From positions 1 to 8,098 of the forward strand of contig JADFMC010000086.1 in NCBI GenBank assembly GCA_022564085.1: a stretch of 8,098 nt of DNA, given 5' to 3'. Shown piece by piece: positions 1 through 6,449 of the stretch (positions are counted from its first letter, which is position 1; each line of letters starts with the position of its first letter). The position numbers were made by a program, and so were the translations under genes. Under the pieces are notes generated by a model, which saw nothing but the letters and a program-made list of their open reading frames with translations, was not told the origin of the DNA and made no database searches. Source of the stretch: Fidelibacterota bacterium (GTDB taxonomy: Bacteria; Fidelibacterota; Marinisomatia; SCGC-AAA003-L08; TS1B11).

Positions 1-2
1 CC

Positions 3-359
3 ATCCGTTATTATGAGCGACGGGGCTTGCTGCCTGAACCATCCCGGCGGGAGTCGGGCTACCGGCAATATTCGCCTGATGCGGTGGCTCGGTTGGAGTT
101 TATCCGCCATGGCAAGGAGCTGGGCTTCACCCTCACCGAGATTATGGAGCTGCTGGCCTTACGGGTGGACCCCGACACCAGTTGCGCCGACGTCAAGGCC
201 CGGGCGGACGCCAAGATTACGGATGTGCACGATAAGATCCGGTCACTGCTGCGGATCGAGAGAGCACTGACCAGGCTGGCCGCCCAGTGCCACGGCCAGG
301 GCCCCACCGGTGATTGCCCCATCCTGGATGCCTTGAACGGGGAAAGCCTCGACCGGTGA
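3..359 (+). CDS. merR: MerR, mercury-responsive transcriptional regulator (5' truncated by window edge)
   Basis: The last 118 residues of a MerR-family DNA-binding regulator are present; the reading frame is open to the left edge, and roughly the first 17-20 residues of the winged-helix domain are missing. The visible part begins in the helix-turn-helix with I-R-Y-Y-E-R-R-G-L-L, typical of the family, followed by a long dimerisation helix. All three cysteines that bind Hg(II) in MerR can be matched: one in T-S-C-A-D at the start of the long helix, and a C-H-x7-C pair near the C terminus (C-H-G-Q then D-C-P-I) with the same spacing as in Tn501 MerR. This separates it from zinc, copper or redox relatives. 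It is co-directional with, and 54 bases upstream of, the transporter gene, so it probably leads the operon and regulates its own promoter, which would lie left of the window. I saw no mer operator in the gap after it. Confidence 0.93.
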   Translation: MRYYERRGLLPEPSRRESGYRQYSPDAVARLEFIRHGKELGFTLTEIMELLALRVDPDTSCADVKARADAKITDVHDKIRSLLRIERALTRLAAQCHGQGPTGDCPILDALNGESLDR

Positions 360-413
360 ACCGGATTATCGAATGAACATTACTTAGTGGGCTTAAGCAA
401 GGAGCAAGATCAG

Positions 414-1010
414 ATGCGTACTACTTCAATGGCAGTGATCACCGCGGCCGGGGCCAGCCTGTGTTGCACTGGCCCCCTCCTGCTGGCCGGCTTAGGCGCC
501 GGTTCGCTGGCCGGTTTCGCTTGGCTGGAACCGACCCGTCCCTATCTGGCTCTGGCGGCAGTGGGGCTACTGGGTTGGGCCTTCTGGCGCAGCTACCGGC
601 CCCAAGTGGCCCAAGCCTGTTGCTCCATCGAGGAGCGTAAAGGATTAAGCCTCCAACGCAAGTCCCTGTGGGGGATTGCATCCCTGGTGTTGGTGCTCCT
701 GGCGTTCCCTTACCTACAAGCTTCGTTGGGATATAGCGACGCTGACAGTTCGGTGGTGGCCGAATATGCGCCGGGCGAGCAGAGCACCTGGGCCATTGCA
801 GGCCTGACCTGCGCCGGATGCGCCGCAGGCCTGGAAGCATCTCTGGCGGCAACCAAGGGGATGACGGCTTGTGAGGTTCTTTTTGACGACGGAATGATGA
901 ATTGCCGGGTCGATGCCAACCGGCTGGACATAGCGGCCATCCCGGGCATGGTGGAGCGGCTGGGATTTCGGTCCCGGTTAGCGCCGGATATTGACACAAT
1001 AATTAATTGA
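414..1010 (+). CDS. merT: MerT-MerP fusion: mercuric ion transporter with C-terminal HMA domain
   Basis: Predicted inner-membrane Hg(II) importer of 198 residues joining MerT-like membrane helices to a MerP-like metal-binding domain. Helix 1 carries the vicinal pair C17-C18 (S-L-C-C-T-G), which receives Hg(II) in MerT. A second pair, C69-C70, sits in the loop after helix 2, where MerT has its cytoplasmic cysteines. A third helix spans about 85-105. Residues about 124-188 form a heavy-metal-associated domain with G-L-T-C133-A-G-C136, the MerP GMTCxxC motif; C153 and C164 are additional. The start is ATG 414 because AAGGAG (399-404) lies 9 bases upstream; an upstream in-frame GTG at 387 would add nine residues without a good ribosome site. 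The fusion replaces a separate soluble MerP, so capture and transport occur on one chain. The stop overlaps a possible TTG start of merB. Confidence 0.92.
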   Translation: MRTTSMAVITAAGASLCCTGPLLLAGLGAGSLAGFAWLEPTRPYLALAAVGLLGWAFWRSYRPQVAQACCSIEERKGLSLQRKSLWGIASLVLVLLAFPYLQASLGYSDADSSVVAEYAPGEQSTWAIAGLTCAGCAAGLEASLAATKGMTACEVLFDDGMMNCRVDANRLDIAAIPGMVERLGFRSRLAPDIDTIIN

Positions 1011-1035
1011 CACTTAGTCACCGACTTATTAGAAT
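991..1035 (+). promoter_or_regulatory. Possible internal sigma-70-type promoter for merB, with TTGACAC direct repeat
   Basis: TTGACA at 1007-1012 is followed after exactly 17 bases by TAGAAT at 1030-1035, a near-consensus housekeeping promoter. A second copy of TTGACAC lies at 991-997, giving a 16-base-period direct repeat. Transcription would begin near 1042, just upstream of ATG 1049 in merB. The region is AT-rich and sits exactly between merTP and merB, but promoter consensus in this unknown host is not established, and a chance match is possible. Confidence 0.35.
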
Positions 1036-1753
1036 GAGAAATCGATTGATGCCGGCAGTGGAATCAGTCACAGTGAATGAAGAAAGAATCAAGGAGTTCC
1101 TGGGGGCCTTCCCCCGTCAGTTCATGGAATTAGGTCCACAGGAGCAATTGCTTTCTGCCGGGATTTACCGTCTCCTGGCGAGTAAAGCCGCCCCGGTCTC
1201 CCCGGTGGAACTGGCCGACAGCCTCGAGATGACCGCCGACGATGTCCAGGAGATACTCGCTGGCTGGACAGGTTTGTTTTACGATCACTCACACCACATT
1301 ATCGGTTACTGGGGCCTCAGCATCCGGGAAATGGGGCACCGTTTTATAGTCGACGGGAATACCCTCTATACCTGGTGCGCATGGGACGCCTTGTTCATCC
1401 CGCAGATAATTGGCAAAACCGTCCAGGTGGAATCGGTGGATCCGGAAACTAAGGAGATCATTCAGCTCACCGTATCACCTGAGAGGGTAGTGGCGGTGGA
1501 ACCGCGTAATGCGGTGACCTCATTCATGATACCCAGGACGGATGAAATGCGATCGGATGTGATTAAAAGCTTCTGTCATTACCTACACTTCTTTACCTCC
1601 CAGGAAACCGCTGAGAAATGGGTTTCCGCAAGTGAGAAAAAAGCTGATCTCATAATACTCAGTCTCGTAGAGGCCTATCGGATCGGCGTAGAAAAGAATC
1701 GGCTCCAGTATGGTGAAGCTGTGGGAGCACCGGTAACCGACGTTGCAGCCTAA
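1034..1753 (+). CDS. merB: MerB, alkylmercury (organomercurial) lyase
   Basis: Cytoplasmic enzyme that cleaves the carbon-mercury bond of organomercurials by protonolysis, releasing the hydrocarbon and Hg(II). The catalytic triad of MerB is intact: C115 and D118 in L-Y-T-W-C-A-W-D (equivalent to C96 and D99 of the R831b enzyme) and C181 in S-F-C-H-Y-L-H-F-F (equivalent to C159). The preceding H-I-I-G-Y and L-S-I-R-E and the later L-T-V-S-P and A-V-E-P segments are also family hallmarks, and an N-terminal winged-helix-like region precedes them. At 239 residues it is somewhat longer than the usual 212. The start is uncertain: ATG 1034 is given, ATG 1049 is preceded by a weak GAGA and would fit the possible internal promoter, and TTG 1007 overlaps the merTP stop. 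Its product feeds the downstream reductase-like enzyme. Confidence 0.93.
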   Translation: MRNRLMPAVESVTVNEERIKEFLGAFPRQFMELGPQEQLLSAGIYRLLASKAAPVSPVELADSLEMTADDVQEILAGWTGLFYDHSHHIIGYWGLSIREMGHRFIVDGNTLYTWCAWDALFIPQIIGKTVQVESVDPETKEIIQLTVSPERVVAVEPRNAVTSFMIPRTDEMRSDVIKSFCHYLHFFTSQETAEKWVSASEKKADLIILSLVEAYRIGVEKNRLQYGEAVGAPVTDVAA

Positions 1754-1806
1754 AGGTGGTAACTTGAATCACCGGTTTAATGTTCAATCCATCGAAGGAG
1801 TAGACA

Positions 1807-3179
1807 ATGCCACACTATGATATAGCAGTAATTGGCGCGGGACAGGGTGGACTACCGGCGGCCTTCATGGCGGCCCGCTTGGGAGCCAAGGTAGCCTTGA
1901 TCGAAAGGCATACGGTGGGTGGCACATGAGTGAACGAGGGGTGTATACCCACCAAGACCTTGTTAAGGTCTGCCGAAGTGATGCACCTGGCCCGCCACCG
2001 AGCGGCTGAATTCGGGGTACGGGTATGGACCCTCAAGCGTTGAGCTTCGACCTGACCGTAGCCGTGCGACGCAAAGACGCCATCATCTCAGGCATAGTCT
2101 CTGGTATTCAACGAAACATCCAGCGCAATGATGGTATCGACTTCATTACTGGCCAAGCTGAGTTCACTTCTCCTGTTGATCTAAAGGTGGACGGCAGAGC
2201 TCTGCAGGCTGATAAAACCATCCTGGCAATTGGATCAACAATAATCACCCCACCCATCCCAGGCTTGGAGGAGGCGGGCTATATTACCAATGACGAAGCG
2301 CTCAATCTATCCACTATACCGGCCTCGATGATCATCATCGGCGCCGACTACGTCGGGATTGAGTTCGCCCAGATATATTCCCGTTTCGGAACAAATGTCA
2401 CCCTGCTGGGCCGGGCGCCTAAAGTGATGCCAAATGAAGAACCGGAGCTTTCAGAATACCTGGGAACATTGTTGGCCGACGAGGGTATCGAATTACACGC
2501 CTCTACGGAAGTAAAAGCCGCCGGGAAAACAAACAGTCAACGGTATGTCACCGCCCAGGTGGACGGCATTGAAAAGCGTTTCGAATCCGATGTGATCCTA
2601 TTGGCGGCCGGACGTGCCGCCCGGGTCGCTGATCTGGGCCTCGACGAGGCGGGGGTTGAAATGAATGGCGCATTCCTCAGCTCGAATGAGCAGCTGCAAA
2701 CCACGGCGCCCAACATCTGGTCCCTGGGCGACGCTAACGGCGACTATTTATTCACCCACCGGGCCATTTACGACGGCCCCATAGCAGCCCTCAATGCGGT
2801 CAAGGGGTTGGGCAAAACGGTAGATTACCGGGTTGTGCCCCGGGCGGCATTCACCGAACCGGCGCTGGCCAGTGTTGGAATAACTGAACAGCAAGCTAGG
2901 GATGCCGGGTATAAAGTAAAAATAGGGATAGAGCACTTCGCCGATTATGGGCGCGCCCAGGCCATCGGGGAAACGGATGGAATGGTCAAAATAGTGGTGG
3001 ATGAGAATAATGACGAGATCCTCGGCGGTCACATTCTGGGACCCCACGCCGATATACTGATTCATCAGGTGGCTATAGCCATGCATGATCATGGCAAGCT
3101 TGAGAGGCTAACCAAAACTATTCACGTGCATCCCACCATGAGCGAGGTGGTTAAGGGTGCTGCCAAGGCGGCGCGTTAG
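1807..3179 (+). CDS. MerA/dihydrolipoamide dehydrogenase-like flavoprotein with in-frame UGA (predicted selenocysteine) and a frame change
   Basis: Class I pyridine nucleotide-disulfide oxidoreductase, about 457 residues when joined. ATG 1807 has a strong AAGGAG at 1795-1800. The N-terminal part (1807 to about 2025) holds the FAD motif G10-x-G-x-x-G and the redox motif G-G-T-U41-V-N-E-G-C46-I-P-T-K, in which codon 41, normally the first active cysteine, is TGA. The rest (from about 2025, one frame over) holds the NAD(P)-binding G-A-D-Y-V-G-I-E-F, the second FAD contact around S-L-G-D-A-N-G-D, and a dimerisation domain ending in H-V-H-P-T-M-S-E. That His-Glu dyad is typical of dihydrolipoamide dehydrogenase; true MerA has a different sequence there and ends in a Cys-Cys pair, which is absent here, as is the N-terminal HMA domain. 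Position after merB argues for Hg(II) reduction or a related role. Selenocysteine insertion is supported by the hairpin at 1955-1971. A pseudogene is the alternative, though both parts are otherwise fully conserved. Confidence 0.82.
1927..1929 (+). other. In-frame UGA codon at the first redox cysteine (predicted Sec41)
   Basis: TGA replaces the N-proximal cysteine of the CxxxxC centre. In this enzyme family that residue is the interchange thiol that attacks the substrate, while the second cysteine (C46, codon TGT, intact here) contacts FAD. Reading continues in frame for more than 30 conserved codons after the TGA. Confidence 0.8.
1955..1971 (+). promoter_or_regulatory. Predicted bacterial SECIS hairpin of the MerA-like gene
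   Basis: Perfect 7-bp stem AGACCUU / AAGGUCU closing a three-base loop GUU (1962-1964). The loop starts 32 nt after the UGA, inside the 16-37 nt range described for bacterial SECIS elements, and its first base is G, as the consensus asks for a G among the first two loop bases. It lies in coding sequence (T-K-T-L-L-R-S) that fits the protein family, so it serves both roles. SelB would bind it to deliver Sec-tRNA. Not experimentally shown. Confidence 0.72.
2010..2040 (+). other. Frame change inside the MerA-like gene
   Basis: The N-terminal frame stops at TGA 2041-2043 and the downstream frame is closed upstream by TGA 2007-2009, so a net -1 shift (one base missing) must fall between them. Conservation reads F-G-V-R-V in the first frame and D-P-Q-A-L-S-F-D in the second, placing the break near 2014-2028, beside GGGG (2014-2017) and GGG (2021-2023). 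A sequencing or assembly deletion, a real frameshift, ribosomal slippage, or a restart at ATG 2025 (preceded by G-rich sequence) would all explain it. Confidence 0.85.
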
Positions 3180-3236
3180 GATCGATACAAAGGACCCATG
3201 ATAACAGGAAAGATTAATCAATCGGAGGACATGAGA

Positions 3237-3725
3237 ATGAGAATCCAGACAACCAGAGTGGTTGAACTTATAGCGGTGATGGCCATGGCGATTTATGGGC
3301 TTCAGGCACAGGAGCATGATATGAGTAAAATGATGCAACTACCTGAGTCTCAGGCCATGGTGGCATCAGCTTATGATTTCAACGACACTGTGGAACTGCT
3401 GACAGCCGCCATTGAGGAGCAGAACCTGATGGTGCTCAAGGAGATAGACGCCCAGAAGATGCTGAAGATGGTCAACATGAAAGTGGGGGGGATGAAACAG
3501 CTTCTGTTCTTCCACCCGCGTTACATGAAAATGATCATGGAAGCCAATCCCATGGGTACCATTGAACCGCCGCTGAAGATAGCCGTGATGGAACGGCCCG
3601 ATGGCCAGGTGATGGTAAAATACATAAAGCCAAGTGCCCTGCTTGGGAAGTATTCCGGTCTCGAAGAAATAGGTAAAGAACTAGACGAAATTGTCACCCA
3701 GATTACGGATTCGGTCCGGAAATAG
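3237..3725 (+). CDS. Secreted DUF302-family protein, Met-rich
   Basis: Protein of 162 residues with an N-terminal signal sequence (residues 1 to about 25: positively charged start, hydrophobic stretch, likely cleavage after L-Q-A) and one DUF302 domain at about 43-142, recognised from Y-D-F-N-D-T-V-E-x-L-T-A-A-I-E near its start, the H-P-R-Y/M-E-A-N-P-M segment in the middle, and P-L-K-I-A-V-x-E-x-x-D-G-Q-V near the end. The biochemical role of DUF302 is not established; it often lies near redox or metal genes. This copy contains 18 methionines and no cysteine, which could suit soft-metal contact, but that is inference. ATG 3237 is chosen because GGAGG at 3224-3228 is 8 bases upstream; ATG 3198 and 3231 are alternatives in the same frame. 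It follows the flavoprotein gene by 57 bases and probably shares its transcript. Confidence 0.82.
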   Translation: MRIQTTRVVELIAVMAMAIYGLQAQEHDMSKMMQLPESQAMVASAYDFNDTVELLTAAIEEQNLMVLKEIDAQKMLKMVNMKVGGMKQLLFFHPRYMKMIMEANPMGTIEPPLKIAVMERPDGQVMVKYIKPSALLGKYSGLEEIGKELDEIVTQITDSVRK

Positions 3726-3735
3726 AGTAGCTACA

Positions 3736-4470
3736 ATGGCGAAACACGGTTATAACAGAACATTCCTGATCCTCGGGGCGTTCCTCACTGGAGGCGCCGT
3801 CCCGATCCAGCTGGTAACTCTGTCGTTCGGGTATGCGCAGTATCTTAAGCAGACTGCCATGGGTCCGAAAATGATTCTAGTGGCACACCAGTTTGCTGAG
3901 TGGTACATACCACTGGTATACCTGCCTTCCCTGGTCATACTAACCGGCATCCTCTACTTAAGCAGGACCCGATACCCTGACGTATTCCGCCGGATAATCG
4001 TGGGATTGGGTGTAGGCGCTTTGGCAACGGTGGCCCTAGACTTATTCCGTGCAATGGGTGTGATCAACGGCTGGCTGCCAGGCGATACACCCGCCATGTT
4101 CGGGAAGATGGCTACCGGGAGCCGCTCATTTACGGTGTTTTATCCGGTCGGGTACTTCGTCCACTACCTGAATGGCGCGAACTTCGGGCTGTTTTTCACC
4201 TTCGTCTGGGGACGGCAACGGTCGTTTCAGCATTCAGTTGCTTGGGCAATATTCTGGCTGCTCCTGATTGAAATCGGCATGATGACCGGTCCACCAATGG
4301 CCCCTATGGTAGGACCGTTCGGGATCAGATTCGCCTGGCCGCAATTCTTTCTACTAACCTTAGTGGCTCATATTGCCTTTGGTACTGTGCTCGGTATTCT
4401 GGTTCACTTTTGGTTAAAGGAAGAGGACCGCGGTGGCCTATTAAAGTTCATACAAGGCCAGAGAGCCTGA
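3736..4470 (+). CDS. Multi-pass integral membrane protein, function unknown
   Basis: A 244-residue inner-membrane protein that I do not recognise. About six hydrophobic segments can be seen, near residues 9-32, 55-75, 86-106, 132-157, 167-183 and 203-226, with a charged C-terminal tail (K-E-E-D-R-G-G). Features that could mark a family are the H-Q-F-A-E-W-Y segment before helix 2, H-Y-L-N-G-A-N-F-G in helix 4, and M-M-T-G-P-P-M-A-P-M-V-G-P-F-G between helices 5 and 6. It has no cysteine, so a MerT-like thiol relay is excluded. ATG 3736 begins 10 bases after the DUF302 stop, indicating co-transcription, though the ribosome site is weak. A methionine/histidine-based metal or small-molecule transport role is possible but unproven. 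Confidence 0.75.
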   Translation: MAKHGYNRTFLILGAFLTGGAVPIQLVTLSFGYAQYLKQTAMGPKMILVAHQFAEWYIPLVYLPSLVILTGILYLSRTRYPDVFRRIIVGLGVGALATVALDLFRAMGVINGWLPGDTPAMFGKMATGSRSFTVFYPVGYFVHYLNGANFGLFFTFVWGRQRSFQHSVAWAIFWLLLIEIGMMTGPPMAPMVGPFGIRFAWPQFFLLTLVAHIAFGTVLGILVHFWLKEEDRGGLLKFIQGQRA

Positions 4471-4504
4471 TAAGCGCTTCGCCATTTCAATAAAAGTAGA
4501 AATA

Positions 4505-4722
4505 ATGTCCGATTCTTGCTGTGCAATACCTGAAACGAATACGAGTGGATCCGATTCCTGCCCCACCTGTGGCGAAAAGGGGAAGCCCGTAGGCGCCGAA
4601 ACGATCAACGCCTTGGTGCGGCCGGGAGCTGCAGCTGCGAGGTCATGAATCCTAAAGGCAACTGCTGCCTGGGCGACGTGCGGGCGGCGTATAAGGAACT
4701 TAGCGTGCCACTGGCGATATAA
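4505..4722 (+). pseudogene. Internally deleted remnant of a CopZ-like zinc/[2Fe-2S] protein
   Basis: Two pieces in different frames match opposite ends of the CopZ N-terminal-domain family (the Archaeoglobus CopZ type with a zinc site and a [2Fe-2S] cluster). The first, from ATG 4505, reads M-S-D-S-C-C then S-C-P-T-C-G-E-K-G-K-P-V-G-A-E-T-I-N-A-L, the N-terminal zinc-ribbon start; its frame stops at a TGA just after the junction. The second, ending at TAA 4720-4722, reads S-C-S-C-E-V-M-N-P-K-G-N-C-C-L-G-D-V, the C-terminal cysteine cluster. The middle part of the family, some 80 residues including the C-x-C-x-x-V-T-E segment, is absent. The join lies near 4620-4645, around a GCTGC repeat, consistent with a short-homology deletion. 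Such proteins occur in metal-resistance operons. No working product is expected. Confidence 0.75.
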
Positions 4723-4875
4723 AATCGTGTTACCTGTCCCTAACCCTCGACCGAAAAAGCCTGGGGCAATCTAATATTAGCGGCTGAATCGCCCCCGGAA
4801 GCGGCTGCTGGACGGGTCCCGGGCAAGTCCGTTCGTTCTCGCCACGAGCCACTGTGGATGATTTGAGGATAAGTT
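4723..4875 (+). other. Intergenic region upstream of the kinase
   Basis: I found no gene, convincing promoter, terminator or repeat in this stretch. A ribosome binding site GAGGAT (4865-4870) ends it, ahead of ATG 4876. The kinase promoter, if it has its own, may lie here, but I cannot point to it. Confidence 0.5.
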
Positions 4876-6438
4876 ATGGCCAATGATATCGAAAAATCGC
4901 AGACAGCTTTCCCCGAGTTTAATCCAAGTCCAGTAATGAGTTTCTCTGTCGATGGCGGGCTCGCCAGTGCCAACCATAGCGCCCACGAAGTTGCTGCAGC
5001 TATCCGGATCGAACATCTACCTGACCTGCTGCCCAGGGACTATGCCGGTCTCATCCAGGATGCTCTGGAAACGGGACGCAGCCACTTAGGGCATCACTCG
5101 TCGATCGGGGAGCGGATATTCTCCTGGTCATTTATCCCGCATCAGGAGATTAAACTGGTATATGTATACGGTAATGATATCACCGATCGCGTTGACGCCC
5201 GGAATATCGTCCGGGAAACGGAAAGTCTTTTTGATGTCCTATGGGATAATACTACCGATGCAATCCTATGTATAGAGCCGAAGCATCTGATGATCTGTGG
5301 GGCCAATTTGTCGGCGAGTAAGCTTCTGGGATATTCCCAGTCCGAATTGCTGAGGCTACCCTATAATGAAATTGTCATCGGTGGTGTGACTAAGATTAAG
5401 GACCTGAGTAAGCATAATAGTTCACCGGTAGAGCCCTTATTTCAGCTGATGACCTTTCGAGCCCGCGATGGCAAGGAGATTCAGGTGGAATGTTCCTTCA
5501 CCATCGCGCCCCACCAGGAGCTGAACCTTATGTACATCATCGCCCGGGATATCACCGAACGACTGAAAGATGAGGAGGCCCTGCGCCAGAGGACCGAGCA
5601 GTTACGCCAGTCCCAGAAGATGGATGCCCTGGGTAAACTGGCTAGTGGAGTGGCTCACGATTTCAACAATCATCTCGCTGCTATCATTGGCTTCCATGAT
5701 TTATTATTGATGGATCCAAAATTGGAGCCCCGCATGGAGAACCGAATTAAGGAAATTGGCAAGGCAGCCAATCGGGCAAAAGTTTTGACGAGGCAGATGC
5801 TTACCTTCAGCCGGCATCAGCAGAGTACCGATTCTGCGATCGTGGATGTCAACGCCGCTATTGTTGAATTACAACAAATGCTGGAGCGATTGTTGGATAA
5901 TCGCTACGAACTCATCACCGATTTGGCCGCTCAGACTTGTCCTGCGAAAACCAGCCGGGGACATCTTGAACAGGTAATCATGAATCTGGTGGTAAACGCC
6001 CGGGATGCCATGCCCGACGGCGGGCAGATTCACATCAGAACCACAAATATCTCGCTCAGCGAAAGCGAGTCTGAGAAATTTCCGGATCTGACGGCCGGCC
6101 CATATGTTTCGCTGGCTGTTAGCGACAGTGGTATAGGCATGGATCCTGAGACCCAGGCACAGATTTTCGAGCCATTTTTCACAACCAAGCAGCAGGGTGA
6201 AGGGACCGGCCTCGGACTGGCAACCGTTTACGGGATTATCAGGCAGAATAAAGGGGCGATCACGGTGAACAGCGAAGTGGGAGTGGGCACCACGTTCACG
6301 GTTTATCTCCCCAAAACTACCCCGACTGTCGGCAAAGCTGAAAATCATACTAATTCCGATCATTTATCCATCCATGATACTCAAAAAGATCGGATCAAAG
6401 CCGATAAACCTGCGGCAGCTCAAGAAAATGTCACCTGA
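4876..6438 (+). CDS. Soluble PAS-domain sensor histidine kinase (NtrB-like core)
   Basis: A 520-residue cytoplasmic sensor kinase without membrane helices. Two PAS-type regions can be placed: residues about 10-105 (degenerate, ending in V-Y-G-N-D-I-T-D-R) and about 115-230 (ending in I-I-A-R-D-I-T-E-R). A short coiled coil leads to the phospho-acceptor H261 in G-V-A-H-D-F-N-N. The ATP-binding domain has the N box (N370-L-V-V-N-A-R-D-A-M), G1 box (D417-S-G-I-G-M), F box (F-E-P-F-F-T-T-K) and G2 box (G-E-G-T-G-L-G-L), all intact, so it should autophosphorylate. The tail after residue 480 is about 40 residues, polar and low in hydrophobic content; relatives often carry a receiver domain there, which is missing. 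No response regulator gene is in the window. The signal is unknown; the gene lies inside the metal cluster, 153 bases after the CopZ remnant. Confidence 0.93.
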   Translation: MANDIEKSQTAFPEFNPSPVMSFSVDGGLASANHSAHEVAAAIRIEHLPDLLPRDYAGLIQDALETGRSHLGHHSSIGERIFSWSFIPHQEIKLVYVYGNDITDRVDARNIVRETESLFDVLWDNTTDAILCIEPKHLMICGANLSASKLLGYSQSELLRLPYNEIVIGGVTKIKDLSKHNSSPVEPLFQLMTFRARDGKEIQVECSFTIAPHQELNLMYIIARDITERLKDEEALRQRTEQLRQSQKMDALGKLASGVAHDFNNHLAAIIGFHDLLLMDPKLEPRMENRIKEIGKAANRAKVLTRQMLTFSRHQQSTDSAIVDVNAAIVELQQMLERLLDNRYELITDLAAQTCPAKTSRGHLEQVIMNLVVNARDAMPDGGQIHIRTTNISLSESESEKFPDLTAGPYVSLAVSDSGIGMDPETQAQIFEPFFTTKQQGEGTGLGLATVYGIIRQNKGAITVNSEVGVGTTFTVYLPKTTPTVGKAENHTNSDHLSIHDTQKDRIKADKPAAAQENVT

Positions 6439-6449
6439 CATTCATTGAT

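Noticed and set aside
391..398. GCTTAAGC palindrome between merR and merTP as a MerR operator
   Set aside because: It is only 8 bases, overlaps the ribosome site region, and there is no pair of -35/-10 boxes with the long spacer typical of MerR-controlled promoters.
439..999. Long minus-strand ORF opposite merTP
   Set aside because: Antisense shadow of a well-supported gene; low-complexity Pro/Arg-rich translation with no domain.
1939..1950. Hairpin GGGT-GTAT-ACCC just after the MerA-like UGA as the SECIS
   Set aside because: Its loop starts only 13 nt after the UGA, shorter than the usual range, and the stem is 4 bp; the 1955-1971 hairpin fits better.
2748..3092. Minus-strand ORF opposite the flavoprotein C-terminal domain
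   Set aside because: Shadow ORF; the plus strand carries the conserved dimerisation domain.
4473..4480. AAGCGCTT palindrome after the membrane protein as a terminator
   Set aside because: Stem too short and no T-run follows.
4777..5016. Minus-strand ORFs upstream of and over the kinase start
   Set aside because: No ribosome site or recognisable motif, and overlap with a supported gene.
5869..6363. Minus-strand ORF opposite the kinase ATP-binding domain
   Set aside because: Shadow of the kinase, whose N, G1, F and G2 boxes lie on the plus strand.
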